A stretch of DNA of 64,000 nucleotides from Picochlorum sp. 'celeri' (taxonomy: Eukaryota > Chlorophyta > Trebouxiophyceae): positions 1-64,000 of the forward strand of contig JAACMV010000002.1 in assembly GCA_010909725.1 (NCBI GenBank), in the 5' to 3' direction. This document shows positions 1 through 10,244 of the stretch, piece by piece. A program made the translations under genes and the position numbers. Within the stretch, counting starts at the first letter, position 1, and each line of letters begins with the position of its first letter. Below the pieces are notes generated by a model. That model was not told where the DNA came from, made no database searches, and worked only from the letters and a program-made list of their open reading frames with translations.

Positions 1-199
1 ACCGTCGTTCTCCCGGGCCAAGGGTGAATGAGGGCAATAAACAACAGATTCAGCCCCAGTCCACTGCCTCTATGCCCCTGCCACAATTAAATACAATTTC
101 TAAAACTAATAATAGTAATAACTACCCAAAAATATGAAACATCAACAAAGACAAATAAATACCAAAAAAACAAACCCACAAACAAGACCAAAAATACCC

Positions 200-2110
200 T
201 AACCAAAAAACACATAACGCCAACCAAAAAACACGCCAAAATAACAAAAAATAGCTCAAATACCCTTTAATATGATAATGATAATAAGAATCATGCACAA
301 ACCACAATCCACCACAACCACCATAATAACACGACACGACAAAGAAGAACAACCTGGAGATAGATACGGACCGAGACTCACAGACAAACATCTCTATCTT
401 CACTGAGAGATAGAGGAACGGTACAAACCAACGATATAAGAACAAGGCAAAGTGTATGAAAAGAAATAAAAATAAAGAAAAGACATCATCATGAAACAAG
501 AACAAGAATGAAATGAAAAAACAAATCGTCGTCTTCACAACAACAATACTGCACAACAAGCTGCTCCACCAGACCTGAGCGACGGCGACAACAAGACCAG
601 AGAGAGAGCAGTTTCAGTGTTCTAGTACTACGTCTACACAGTATGTTCCCAATAGTAGTAATAGTAGGAGTATAATTACGAGATATCGTTAAAGAAAAAA
701 AAGGGGGGAACACTCGTGTGTGTGGTGTCATAGATAAGAAAGACTGCTGTTTTTATAGCTCCTCTCCAGCCCTGGCTGCTGTGTGTGCGTCCTCATCCAG
801 GCTTCCTCGCATCAGAAGAGGTCTTTGATGGGAAGGATCTGCTGGGAACAAGGTAAGAAGAATACCAATAAAAATAAGAAGAAGAAACACCCATCAGTAA
901 AAAAAAAACTTCCCACACCCAGTGCAAAACATACAGTGGTCTGCTGCCACATGTCTGGAAGAAGAGGGAGCATCTCGGAACAAGAAGAATAGCGATCTTC
1001 CCATCACCACCACTTGACTTGACTGGCCACCACGAAAAAAAATACCAACCAAACCAATCAAAAGAGGCGTTGTATAAAAAAAACAGCAACGCTATATACA
1101 ACAACAAGAACAAGAGCAACCACACACGACAGAAAATTGCACGCACAAATATGCACTGACCAACGAGAGTTGGGCCACGTCACATGCAAGAACACATTCC
1201 TCATCAATAATGCCACAACCAACGATCTCTCGACACATTTTAAAAAAATAACACTATACTACCCAAAGCGTTGCACACCACGTGCAAACGACTCGGACAC
1301 CACACACGACAAGCTCTACTACTGTTACTTACTGCTACTGCTGCTGCTACAACACGAGAAAACAGAACAACAAAGCAAAGCAATCAAAAGAAGATAATAT
1401 CTCATACCAGTTACTAGTTAGAGAAATAGTAAATAATGATACTAACATGCACAATAATCGATATGAGCAAGCAGCCAATAATAACAGGACAAAACACAAA
1501 TACACACACACAAGCAGAAGATAAGAACCTGGAGATCGACTCACAGACAAGATATGAGGTAGAGAGAGGTACAATAAGAAGTATATGAAAGACATGAGAC
1601 ATGAAAAAGAATGAAAAAGATTTCGTCTCCTTTACAACAACAATAACAACAAGAAGCAAGCTGTGGCACGCACTACTTGTCACAGTAACGTTGCACCAAT
1701 GCTGGAGCAACTAGTATCTCAGTATCATCAGTATGCATGGCACATTGTCCTACTTAGACTTCACGTGTTGCAATGAGCATAGTAGGATAGTAATATCGCT
1801 TCTTGGGGAAGATCTCGTCGTGTTTTAAAGACTGCTCCACAGCTCTCCCCTCTTTCCTCCTGGCTTTGCTGTGTGCCTCCACACCCAGGCTTTTTTCCCT
1901 ATCAAACTAGGTCTTGGAAGGGTGAGCGATGAATAAGAATAACATCACGATGATATCTTTCGGTCAGACTCCCCTTGTGATGGGAGATGAAAAAAGCACC
2001 GAGTGTGGCCGAGCGGCTAAGGCGTGTGGGCTCTCTGGCCCATGGTCGTCCTTTTTTATTGTCTTCATTTACGGATGCACACGCCTGAAAAAGAAAAAAA
2101 GCCCGACCTC
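200..2110. repeat. Long degenerate repeat, copy A
   Basis: A/C-rich low-complexity stretch that recurs in the same order at about 3596-5060. Matching landmarks include the segment near 220 (again near 3599), the 'cagcaacgctatatacaac' segment near 1083 (again near 4184), and a stretch from about 1603 to 1790 that closely matches 4565-4750. A piece near 790-830, after 'ccaggctt', is echoed again near 1886, so the unit may itself contain an older duplication. The open frames here are low-complexity, mutually overlapping and on both strands, so I read no gene. Copy A has about 300 bp (roughly 545-850) that copy B lacks. No transposase or reverse transcriptase is visible. The copies have diverged by many substitutions and indels, so this is an old repeat. 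Confidence 0.8.
2003..2075 (+). repeat. tRNA-like head plus T-rich module, copy 1
   Basis: The block at about 2003-2030 reads 'gtgtggccgagcggctaagg', which resembles the D-arm and internal A box of a eukaryotic tRNA-Leu or tRNA-Ser. It is followed by 'ggcccatggtcgtcc', a T run and 'attgtcttcattta'. I find no B box (GGTTCGANTCC) and no acceptor-stem pairing, so it is not a functional tRNA gene. The same head and tail occur at 4988-5060, and the tail alone recurs inverted near 7390, 8280 and 8445. This suggests a tRNA-derived SINE or a shared end of a dispersed repeat. Confidence 0.5.
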
Positions 2111-3104
2111 ATCCACTGTCCCTGCTATATAGATGGACCATTTGGCACCTTGCATAGTTTCTTTGGATACATAGAACACTTGATAGTAGCACCGCAGATG
2201 TGACCCGAAACAGAAAACAACGCACTCAGCCACCTTTTTGCACACAAGGCATCTTGTGGCCTCGGTGATCCACCCACACCCTTGCCACTCACCGGCAGTG
2301 CATAGCAGTATTGGTTGTTGGTACTGGATGATTGGACAAATAAAACAATATTGAAGGCCATTTCAGTCGGTGCCGAGTCGAATGGATCTCACCGACCGTT
2401 GTTGGTCGATTCCGATCGCGTCGCGACGGTTGGGACGAAGACGCCCAGAATCGTTCATTTGTGGGCATAGAGGAGCGTCATTCTTGCTTTAAAATTACAT
2501 TTTAGTCAAAAGAGCGAATGGCCGATCACCACGGAGCACAACAGGGTTCCAACTACAACAACCGTTCCACGGGAATGTCATGACAACACTCGCAACGGTG
2601 CCAACAGGCCACGAACTCTTGTCCTAGTGGCTCCCACCCTCTGTCTTATGTATGTATATATATCTTTCAAGGAGACTCCTGCGCTCCCTCCAATCAAACT
2701 CACCACGGGTTGCTTTGCCCAGAGCTTGTTGCGAATTCTGTTGTGAACATTGGTGGTGAATGCGACGCGAACTCGCCTACTGCTGCTGGCAAGGGATAAT
2801 GAGAAAGCTCTTTACACTGCTAGTTCCTTCTCATCAAGTCCATATCAAATGCCTAAAGCCGGCAAACCACGGGTAAAAGCTCTCAACCTTCGAGTTCTGA
2901 GGCAGCTGCTTGTGCTTGATTCCTGGCCCACTGCAAAAACATGCGGTAACCAAGGTCGGTCCTCGCCATGTACATGCGCCATCTGGCTCCTTGCATATGT
3001 TTTTTCGGATACATGTAAGGCGTAGTAGCACCACAGACGCGACGATATAGTGCTCACGTGCCCACACTCGTATCCCAAGCGTTGGGAAGTGACTCCCAGA
3101 CACA
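2111..3104. other. Gene-free stretch with fragments of a dispersed family
   Basis: I see no convincing gene. Short pieces around 2385-2480 ('ttccgatcgcgtcgcgacggttgggacgaag') and 2545-2620 ('gttccacgggaatg') resemble pieces of the dispersed family at about 6800-7420 and 7660-8300, so this is probably an older, more decayed copy. The short open frames on both strands lack recognisable motifs. Confidence 0.4.
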
Positions 3105-3110
3105 CCCGTC

Positions 3111-3575
3111 GCTATCTGGTCGGTCGTCGCGAGTATGGCAAATCCGGGAGAGGGCATTTGAGATATTAGATATACAAGCCTGCTGAATGCGACAGACCCC
3201 GAGGAAGAGGTCTCACGCGACCAGAAAAGTGACCCCAAGGGTGTTGCAGCTGCCTTCTCAACCACCCCTCGCTATCTGGTCGGTCGTCGCGAGTATGGCA
3301 AATCCGGGAGAGGGCATTTGAGATATTAGATATACAAGCCTGCTGAATGCGACAGACCCCGAGGAAGATGTCTCACGCGGCCAGAAAAGTGACCCCAAGG
3401 CTGTTGCACTGGTCTTCTCAACCACCCCTCGCTATCTGGTCGGTCGTCGCGAGTATGGCGAATCCGGGAGAGGGCATTTGAGATATTAGATATACAAGCC
3501 TGCTGAAAGCGACAGACCCGGCGAAACGCCTCTCACGCGACCAGGAGAGTGACCCCAAGCCAAAAGTTTGAGGTT
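3111..3575 (+). repeat. Tandem repeat, 160-bp unit, three copies
   Basis: Three direct copies begin with 'gctatctggtcggtcgtcgc' at 3111, 3271 and 3431, giving an exact 160-bp period. Each contains the 'gagatattagatatacaagc' block and ends with '(g)agtgaccccaag'. The first two units are nearly identical. The third has more substitutions, and its end merges into the A/C-rich copy B repeat. No gene is apparent. The unit is short and few in number, so it is a local minisatellite and not a centromeric array. Confidence 0.9.
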
Positions 3576-3595
3576 CTGAACACCCCTTTACACAC

Positions 3596-5060
3596 CAACC
3601 AAAAAACACGCCAAAATAACAAAAAAATAGCTCAGAATACCCTTTATATATGATAATGATAATAATAACATGCACAACAACAATCCACACCACCAATAAT
3701 AACACGACACGACAAGAAGAACAACCTGGAGATAGTAGGAGAGACTCACAGACAACATCTCATATCCTGAGAGATACAGAAAGGTACAACCATAAGAAGA
3801 AGGCAAGTGTGTGAAAAGAATAAAAATAAAGAAAAGACATCATCATGAAAAAACAAGAATGAAATGAAAAAACAAATCGTCGTCTTCACAACAACAACAA
3901 CAACAACAGAAGGACACAATTGTAAGTAAGTAAGAGTAAGTAAGAAGGTAAGAAGAATACCAATTTTAAAGAATAATAATAATAAACGCCCATCATTAAA
4001 AAATAACGCCGCACACCCAGTACAAAACAACAAACAGGTCTGCTGCCACGTCTGAAGAAGAGGGAGCATCTCGTAACAGGAAGAATGGCGATCTTCCCAC
4101 CATCCCTGGATTTGACTGGGACCACCACCAAAAACCAAAGAAATACCAACCAAATCAATCGAAAGAAGAGTGTTGTATAAAAAAACAGCAACGCTATATA
4201 CAACAACAACAACAAAACCAACCGTCCAGCACACCAGTGTATATTACTGCTACTGCTACTGCTACTGCTAATGTCACTGCTACTACTACTACTACTATAA
4301 CACTAGACAACACACCAACAAAGCAATCAAAAGAAAGTTATAATATCTCATAATAGTTAGAGAAATAGTAATAATGATAATGACATGCACACCAATCGAC
4401 ACGAACAATAATATGAACCAATAGGAACATGACAGAACAGAATGAAACACACACACACCAGAAGAACAACCTGGAGCTACCCTACACAGACAACATATGA
4501 GATGGAAAAGAGAGGTATAATAGTAGTAGCATATATAAAAAGAATAGATAGAAGACATGAAACAAGAAAAAGAATGAAAAAGATCGTCTCCTTTACAACA
4601 ACAATAACAACAAGAAGCAAGCTGGGGCAAGCACAGCAGAGTAACGTTGCACCAATGCTGGAGCAACTACTATCTCAGTATCATCATCATGCATGGCACA
4701 TTGTCTTCCTTAGACTACATGTGTTGCAGTCAGCATAGTAGTAGGATAGTATATATACAATTGCGACGCTTCTTGGAATGGTGGGAATGGGGAAGATCTT
4801 GTGGTGTGGTGTTGAAAGACTGCTCCACAGCTCTCTCCTCCTCTCCACCTGTGTGCTCCACATATATCCAGGCTCCCATCAGAAGAGGTCTTCGATAGTA
4901 GAGGAGGAGAGAAACAACAAAAGTGGAAACTACCATACTATCATCGGTCAAACGTCCCTTGTGATGGGAGATGAAAAAAGCACGCTGAGTGTGGCCGAGC
5001 GGGTAAAGCGTGTGGGTTGGCCCATGGTCGTCCTTTTTTATTGTCCTCATTTACAGACGG
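3596..5060. repeat. Long degenerate repeat, copy B
   Basis: Collinear with copy A: 3596-3900 matches about 215-540, 3945-4220 matches about 855-1110, 4240-4900 matches about 1315-1930, and 4940-5060 matches about 1960-2080. It carries the same terminal tRNA-like head and T-rich module. A run of ctactg/cta triplets lies at about 4241-4300. The 160-bp tandem triplet abuts its left side. No gene is supported. Confidence 0.8.
4988..5060 (+). repeat. tRNA-like head plus T-rich module, copy 2
   Basis: Reads 'gtgtggccgagcgggtaaag', then 'ggcccatggtcgtcc', a T run and 'attgtcctcatttacagacg'. It matches the module at 2003-2075 apart from a few substitutions and a short deletion between head and tail. 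No B box is visible. Confidence 0.5.
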
Positions 5061-5392
5061 ACACGCCCGAGAAAGAAAAGGAGGTCGACCTCACCGATCG
5101 GTCCAATACCATGTCGGACCGATGCCTTCAGTCTATCTACCCTCCCTGTGGAGATGGATAAAAAAGACCTTTGAAGAAGAAGAGCTACACCTTTTGTTCT
5201 TCTTCTTCTCTACAACTATTACTATTGGTTTACTACTACTACTAAAAACAAACAACAATAATTACTGCTGTAGCTGCTCGAGAGGTAGAAAAGAACGAAG
5301 GGAGTAGTAGTAGCAATAGCACACAATGTGTGCTCACCCACCATCCACAGAGTCAACCAACAAAACAGCAAAACAGCTCCATACATATCTCC

Positions 5393-5413
5393 ACACACAC
5401 ACACACACACACT
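5393..5413. repeat. (AC)n microsatellite
   Basis: A simple run of about ten AC dinucleotides. From 5061 to 6790 I otherwise see only low-complexity and A-rich sequence, plus a cluster of 'tccacatg' and 'gatggacc/ggtccatc' direct and inverted copies at about 6415-6520. No gene is supported there. Confidence 0.9.
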
Positions 5414-6799
5414 GATTCGTGGATTCAGAAAACACAACAATAACACGAATAATCAAAAAAATGTGTTCTAATCCATCTACTCTCTCGTATGCTAAGGAGT
5501 AGGACGACGTGTGAATATAGGATGGATGTGGACACTCACACTCACATGCACAGAGATCTGTTAGGAATCATGCAACACCCCCTGCTGTCCTGACACGCGA
5601 CTGCTTTTTGAGCAGTATTTCTAGTAGTATGTCGTATCCTTGTACAAAATGAACAGAACAAAAGATATATAGCAGAATCAATCTGGTTTTGATTGAAATG
5701 ATAAGTGTTGTCTGTCCAGCAGACACTAGGAATGAATGTGGCCACCACAGGAGCTGCTCTGACCTGGATGAATCAATGTAGGGGCTACAACTACAGAAGA
5801 AAAAAAAGTAAGGCTTCTCTGCTACACAACAACAATCAAAACGAAAACAAAGAACAAACAGAATATATTCCCATGCGTTTGTATATACCAGTCATCATCA
5901 ACATTGATTGGAACAACAATACAACAAGAGCCTGTGACAAAAGAAAGGAGGTGAGCTCACCCTCAACAGGTTGGTTGTTGAATGGGGCTCTACTAGTATG
6001 TGACGCCGTGTCGAATAGTCGAGGTTCAAAAGACCGCCAAGCAACAAGAAGCAAAAAAAGGAGTTGAAAAGATGATTGCAACAGCAGGCACAGCCCCAAA
6101 CAGAGGCAAGGAAAAAAAACCCAAGCCACGCGCCAGACTCGCAGGACAAATCGATCCATCCGTTCGAAAAAGAAAAGAAAAATCAAGAGCGGAAAGCACA
6201 GAGCAAAAGGTGCAACGTTCGACGACAAACAATGGGGTAGTTTCACCACAAGAGGCCCAGAGGTTGCATCCCACAACCACCTGCTGGCTTGGTTTTCTTT
6301 CTTCTGTCGTCTCCTTGACTTGATTCGATAAAACTAGTATTTAAATGTTGGATTGACACGTGTAAGATTTGATTCAATCTTACAATCAATACTGCGCAGA
6401 GAAATGGTGGGACTCACGGTCGGTCCACATGAGAGTCCACATGAGAATGGATGGATGTCCACATGCTACACAATGGTCCATCTGCCTCGGATGGACCCTC
6501 AGATGGACCGTCCATCCATAGCCTTAGAATGTATGCGTACATTGCCAAGCCACCACGATGACACACGATGATTGCATACATACCACTAGTAGTGGTATTT
6601 ACTCACTAAAGGTGGTAGAAAAGACCTTGGCCATACCAACCCGACCTATAGCCATGGGCCACAACACCTCAGTGACCGAGGTAGTGCAACGAGTAGAAAA
6701 AAGTCAGAGCACCATATTTGGCATTGAATATGACCCTCATGATGATCATGTATGTGGTGAAATGATACAGGGGTATTCCCGTTTGTCAGTGCGTTGAAT

Positions 6800-7420
6800 G
6801 TCCTATCAACATGAATTCCGTTCGCGTCACGGCTGTTGGGACAAGGAAGCCTGCAGGTGTCACGAAGGGCCACGCTTATTATTTGTATGTATTCACAATG
6901 AACCAAATCTACCATCAGCGTATGACCACCACGTCCACAGAGTGAGAGAGAGTGAGAAAGGGGTCCCTAATAGGTTCACGGGAATGCCATTGACAGGTCT
7001 GGAGAGCCAAGACGAAGTTCTCCTCCGGGTGGGTTTCTGTAAGAATCGATCGTCGATCGTTGATTGTTGATTATTCTAACACCGCTGAATCAAATCAAGG
7101 AGACGGCAGACTACTCCAAAGCTCAAGGAAAGCGAATGGTTGTGAGTGTTGCCAAGAATGCCAACGGAAGCCAAGCTTGCTTATTGCGAGCATCTGTCGT
7201 CGCCACGCAAAACTGTGGACACATAAACCATGTAACAGATTAATAATGATGTTTATTACTTCTTGAGAGTCGTAGGAGGAGTGCTTGATGGGAGTGGAGA
7301 GTCTGTGTTGGTCTCACTGACACAACGTAGGGTCCGCTCTTGTCATCCACTCGACCGGAGACACAATTTCAACAACGCTGATATTTAGTCTCTGTAAAAA
7401 GACACAATAAAAAAAGACGA
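6800..7420. repeat. Dispersed repeat family, copy 1 of a diverged pair
   Basis: Shares ordered blocks with 7660-8300: 'ttccgttcgcgtcac', 'gaatgccattgacagg', 'gggtttctgtaagaatcg', 'gaatcaaatcaaggagacgg' and 'gttgccaagaatgcc' each have a recognisable counterpart in the same order. It ends in the inverted T-rich module ('agacacaataaaaaaagacgacc'). There is no coding sequence and no transposase. Confidence 0.65.
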
Positions 7421-7431
7421 CCACGCGACAT

Positions 7432-7484
7432 AGGGACATTGGGGCATTGGGGACATTGGGGCATTGGGGACATTGGGGCATTGG
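7432..7484 (+). repeat. 18-bp minisatellite, about three copies
   Basis: 'gggacattggggcattgg' is repeated three times head to tail directly after the inverted T-rich module near 7390. Nothing else is recognisable in the flanking 150 bp. Confidence 0.9.
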
Positions 7485-7659
7485 TCACAATTTTTTATTG
7501 TGTTCAATTACAGCAAAAAGCACTTGGGTACTTGGGAATGAATGTGTGTCGATCAGTCTAGAGTGTCCACTTGCATTGAACATGCCATTATTATGCTTGC
7601 AAAAACGTCCCGTCGACACCGTGGGGAATGAAAACCCGCATTAAAACACAGCTGGTCGT

Positions 7660-8300
7660 CGTCAGTTCCGTTCGTGTCACATTGACTGGGACGAGAAGGA
7701 GGAGGGGGCCTGCAGAGCTGTCACCCATGCGCAGGAAGAGCCATTCATATGATTCATAGATTCATAAGAAGTCCAATAACACGGCCCACGTATGGCCACA
7801 TTCACAGAGAAGGGCCCCTAACCGTTCCCAAGTGAATGCCTTGGCAGTCACAGTGGAGAGAGCCACGACGTCCAGGACCTCTCTTTCTCCTGATGGGTTT
7901 CTGCATGAATCGTTAATTGACATTGCAATACTCTTGAATCAAATCAATGAGACGGCAGAAAAACAAAACCAAGCTCAAGCGGGCGGGTGGCAGTGAGTGT
8001 GTTGCGCCAAGAGCACGAATGCCACGAATGCTTGTTGAGAGTATCTGTGGTCGGCTCGACTTGTGGAAGTACACCATGTTATAGATTCATAGTAATACGG
8101 GTAGAAGGAAGCGTGTTTTTGCCCAGCATAATAGGGAACTTTGATTGGGTATTGAGAGCGGAGGGAAGCCACAGGGTCTCTTTTCTTTGAGAGATGTCCG
8201 CTCCTGGCATCGATTCGACCGGAGACACAATTTCAAACGCAAAACGCTCGTCGTGTTTCCGTCTGTAAAAAGACACAATAAAAAAAGACGACCACGGGCC
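7660..8300. repeat. Dispersed repeat family, copy 2 of a diverged pair
   Basis: Collinear but diverged counterpart of 6800-7420, again ending in 'aaaaagacacaataaaaaaagacgacc', the inverse of the T-rich module. A further partial module lies at about 8436-8462. From 8463 to 8973 I see no gene: the short frames on the two strands overlap one another and carry no motif. Confidence 0.65.
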
Positions 8301-9117
8301 AAAACTGGACAGTTGGTTGACATTGGCGTCGAAAAAGCTAGCTACTTTTCTGACGCGAACCACGGAGACGCTCGATGGTCCGGTCCATCGAACTACTGGA
8401 CCGGGAGAAGAAGCCACGTTGGTTGCTCTCTTCGTTCGTAAAAAGAGACAATAAAAAAAAGTGACCAGTTAGACTGCCATTATCACCACTGTTAGAAGGG
8501 GAGAGACGTGGGTCGACAAAATTTCATTGCGTTCATGTCCCACAACGGGAGTGACGTCTACTGCACGGTCCAGCTTTTTTACACACAGCAAGACGAAGAA
8601 AACACCATTTTCTACAGCAACAAACAGCAAACAGTTCCATCAGAATGTCGTTTCTTGATGGACAGGGTCCCATCGCGGCATTTTTCAACTGATGGTCTGC
8701 CAAACTGGAATGCTGCGTCGAATCTCCCCCTACTTCTGTTGCAAAAGTAAGAAATCTCCACTCTCAGATTCTCGTCGGAGGACGATTCTCTGTCACCATG
8801 GAGAATGAGGCCTCCGTTGGCTTTTCCCGTTGACTTGTTTGGCTCTTTCCTGACTGCAGGGTGCACCACTGGAGGGGCTTCTTCCGCCCAAGCGATCCTG
8901 AAATGCCATTGCATTCTCCAGACTGTGATCCGATCGCTGTGAAGAAGTTCACTTCACCACTTCAAATCGCCATGCCACGCTTCGTTGGCAACAATCTTAT
9001 CCTCAAGATGGAAGATTCGAAATCGTTCCCGGAGGAACAAGAATTTGGTGGAGGGCACATGGGCGGGGGTACCATATATGCTAATATTAGGGGAAATTCG
9101 ATAGCACACAGTACAGT

Positions 9118-10233
9118 ATGAGCAAAGCTGTGAGCGTCACAAGGCCGAGAATCGGTGGAGCGAGAGTTGGACGTCCATCCCTGTGTGGCTTTCGTGCCAG
9201 GGGGCGACGGTATGGGGTCCAAGTAAAGGCATTCTTTGATTTATTCAATGGTAAAAAGAATCAAAGCAGATCATCGGGAAGGCGAGACGAATTAATCGAT
9301 GAATTGTTGAGGGCGACTGCAAACAGCAATGGTGGTCTGGGTGTGAGCGCGAGCGGGAGGGAGGAGATTAGCAGTCTGGTTGAAGAGCTCCAAAAGTATT
9401 GCATGAAGGATCCTTTGGGGTCGGAGAACATCTTCGGGCGCTGGGAAGTACGCTATGCGTCTAAACCCGAGACAGCAGGGGGGCCATTCAGGACACCCGT
9501 GGGTAGACTGGTTTTCCCTGGACAGAGTGCGATCCAAATCATTGAAGAGCCTAACGTATGCGTCAATCAGATCGAGTTCAAAACGCTGGGGTTCATTCCT
9601 GGGAGTGTCACCCAGGAAGGAACCGTGGAGCCAGTCGATGGACGGACTTTTGAAATCACATTCACCACGAATACAGGCAAGAATCTCGGGGGTCCACCCA
9701 AGAGATTGATCGAGATTTTGTATCTAGACGAGAATATTAGGATTGCCAGGGCTGTTCCCTTGGAAGATAATAAGGAACCGGGATTCTATGTATTCACAAG
9801 GGAAGGCATCCAATACCAGGTGGAGGAGGCTGAGGAAGAAGTAGATTTGGTCGATAATGAGTCTGGGCCTTCCAAAGCCGAACTGGCTGCGATGCAAAGG
9901 CAGAGACTGGCTGCGGCGAGGGCGGAGGCGAAGGAACTCTATGCCGAACTCAGTAGCAAGGTGAAAGAGTTGACATTGGATGCCCAGGAGACAGCTAGCC
10001 AACTGTCCTCTGTTGAGAAGGAAGCCGCAGGCGCCATTAGAGAGGCGGCTACCGCGAGGAGACTGATAGAAAAATCAGAAGGCATTGGAGAATCTCTGGA
10101 AGACAGACTTTCTCAAGCTCAGGAGAGGGAAGTCACCCTGGAGAAGGAGATTCTTTCCTTGCAAAGAGAGAGCAACTCGATACGACAGCAATTGATATCA
10201 ACAAAAAAGTCGTTGGGTCCTGCGATAAAATGA
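9118..10233 (+). CDS. Plastid-lipid-associated protein (fibrillin-1), intact copy
   Basis: A 371-residue PAP/fibrillin-family protein, expected on plastoglobules or thylakoids, where the family binds lipids and aids stress tolerance. Residues 1 to about 38 are rich in Arg, Ser and Ala and look like a transit peptide. A helical segment follows at about 50-105. The lipocalin-like core starts at 'GRWEVRY' (about 107), and the conserved late motif 'YLDENIRIAR' lies near 201-211. Residues from about 255 to 365 are a long Glu/Ala/Lys-rich coiled coil, which is unusual because typical fibrillins stop shortly after the YLDE motif. ATG 9118 is the first in frame. The gene appears intronless and ends 12 bp before the convergent PC-esterase gene. 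The family call is firm; the role of the coiled coil is unknown. Confidence 0.85.
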   Translation: MSKAVSVTRPRIGGARVGRPSLCGFRARGRRYGVQVKAFFDLFNGKKNQSRSSGRRDELIDELLRATANSNGGLGVSASGREEISSLVEELQKYCMKDPLGSENIFGRWEVRYASKPETAGGPFRTPVGRLVFPGQSAIQIIEEPNVCVNQIEFKTLGFIPGSVTQEGTVEPVDGRTFEITFTTNTGKNLGGPPKRLIEILYLDENIRIARAVPLEDNKEPGFYVFTREGIQYQVEEAEEEVDLVDNESGPSKAELAAMQRQRLAAARAEAKELYAELSSKVKELTLDAQETASQLSSVEKEAAGAIREAATARRLIEKSEGIGESLEDRLSQAQEREVTLEKEILSLQRESNSIRQQLISTKKSLGPAIK

Positions 10234-10244
10234 TAATAAAATAA

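Noticed and set aside
1..60. Telomere at the left edge
   Set aside because: No TTTAGGG, TTAGGG or related tandem repeat is present.
122..1710. Several 80-145-codon minus-strand frames rich in Phe, Leu and Val
   Set aside because: They arise from A-rich low-complexity repeat DNA, overlap each other in different frames and are not conserved in repeat copy B.
2003..2075. A functional tRNA-Leu or tRNA-Ser gene
   Set aside because: Only the D-arm/A-box part matches. There is no B box, anticodon arm or acceptor-stem complementarity, and the second copy has a deletion in the middle.
3111..3575. CRISPR array
   Set aside because: The 160-bp units are contiguous with no spacer structure, and the genome is eukaryotic.
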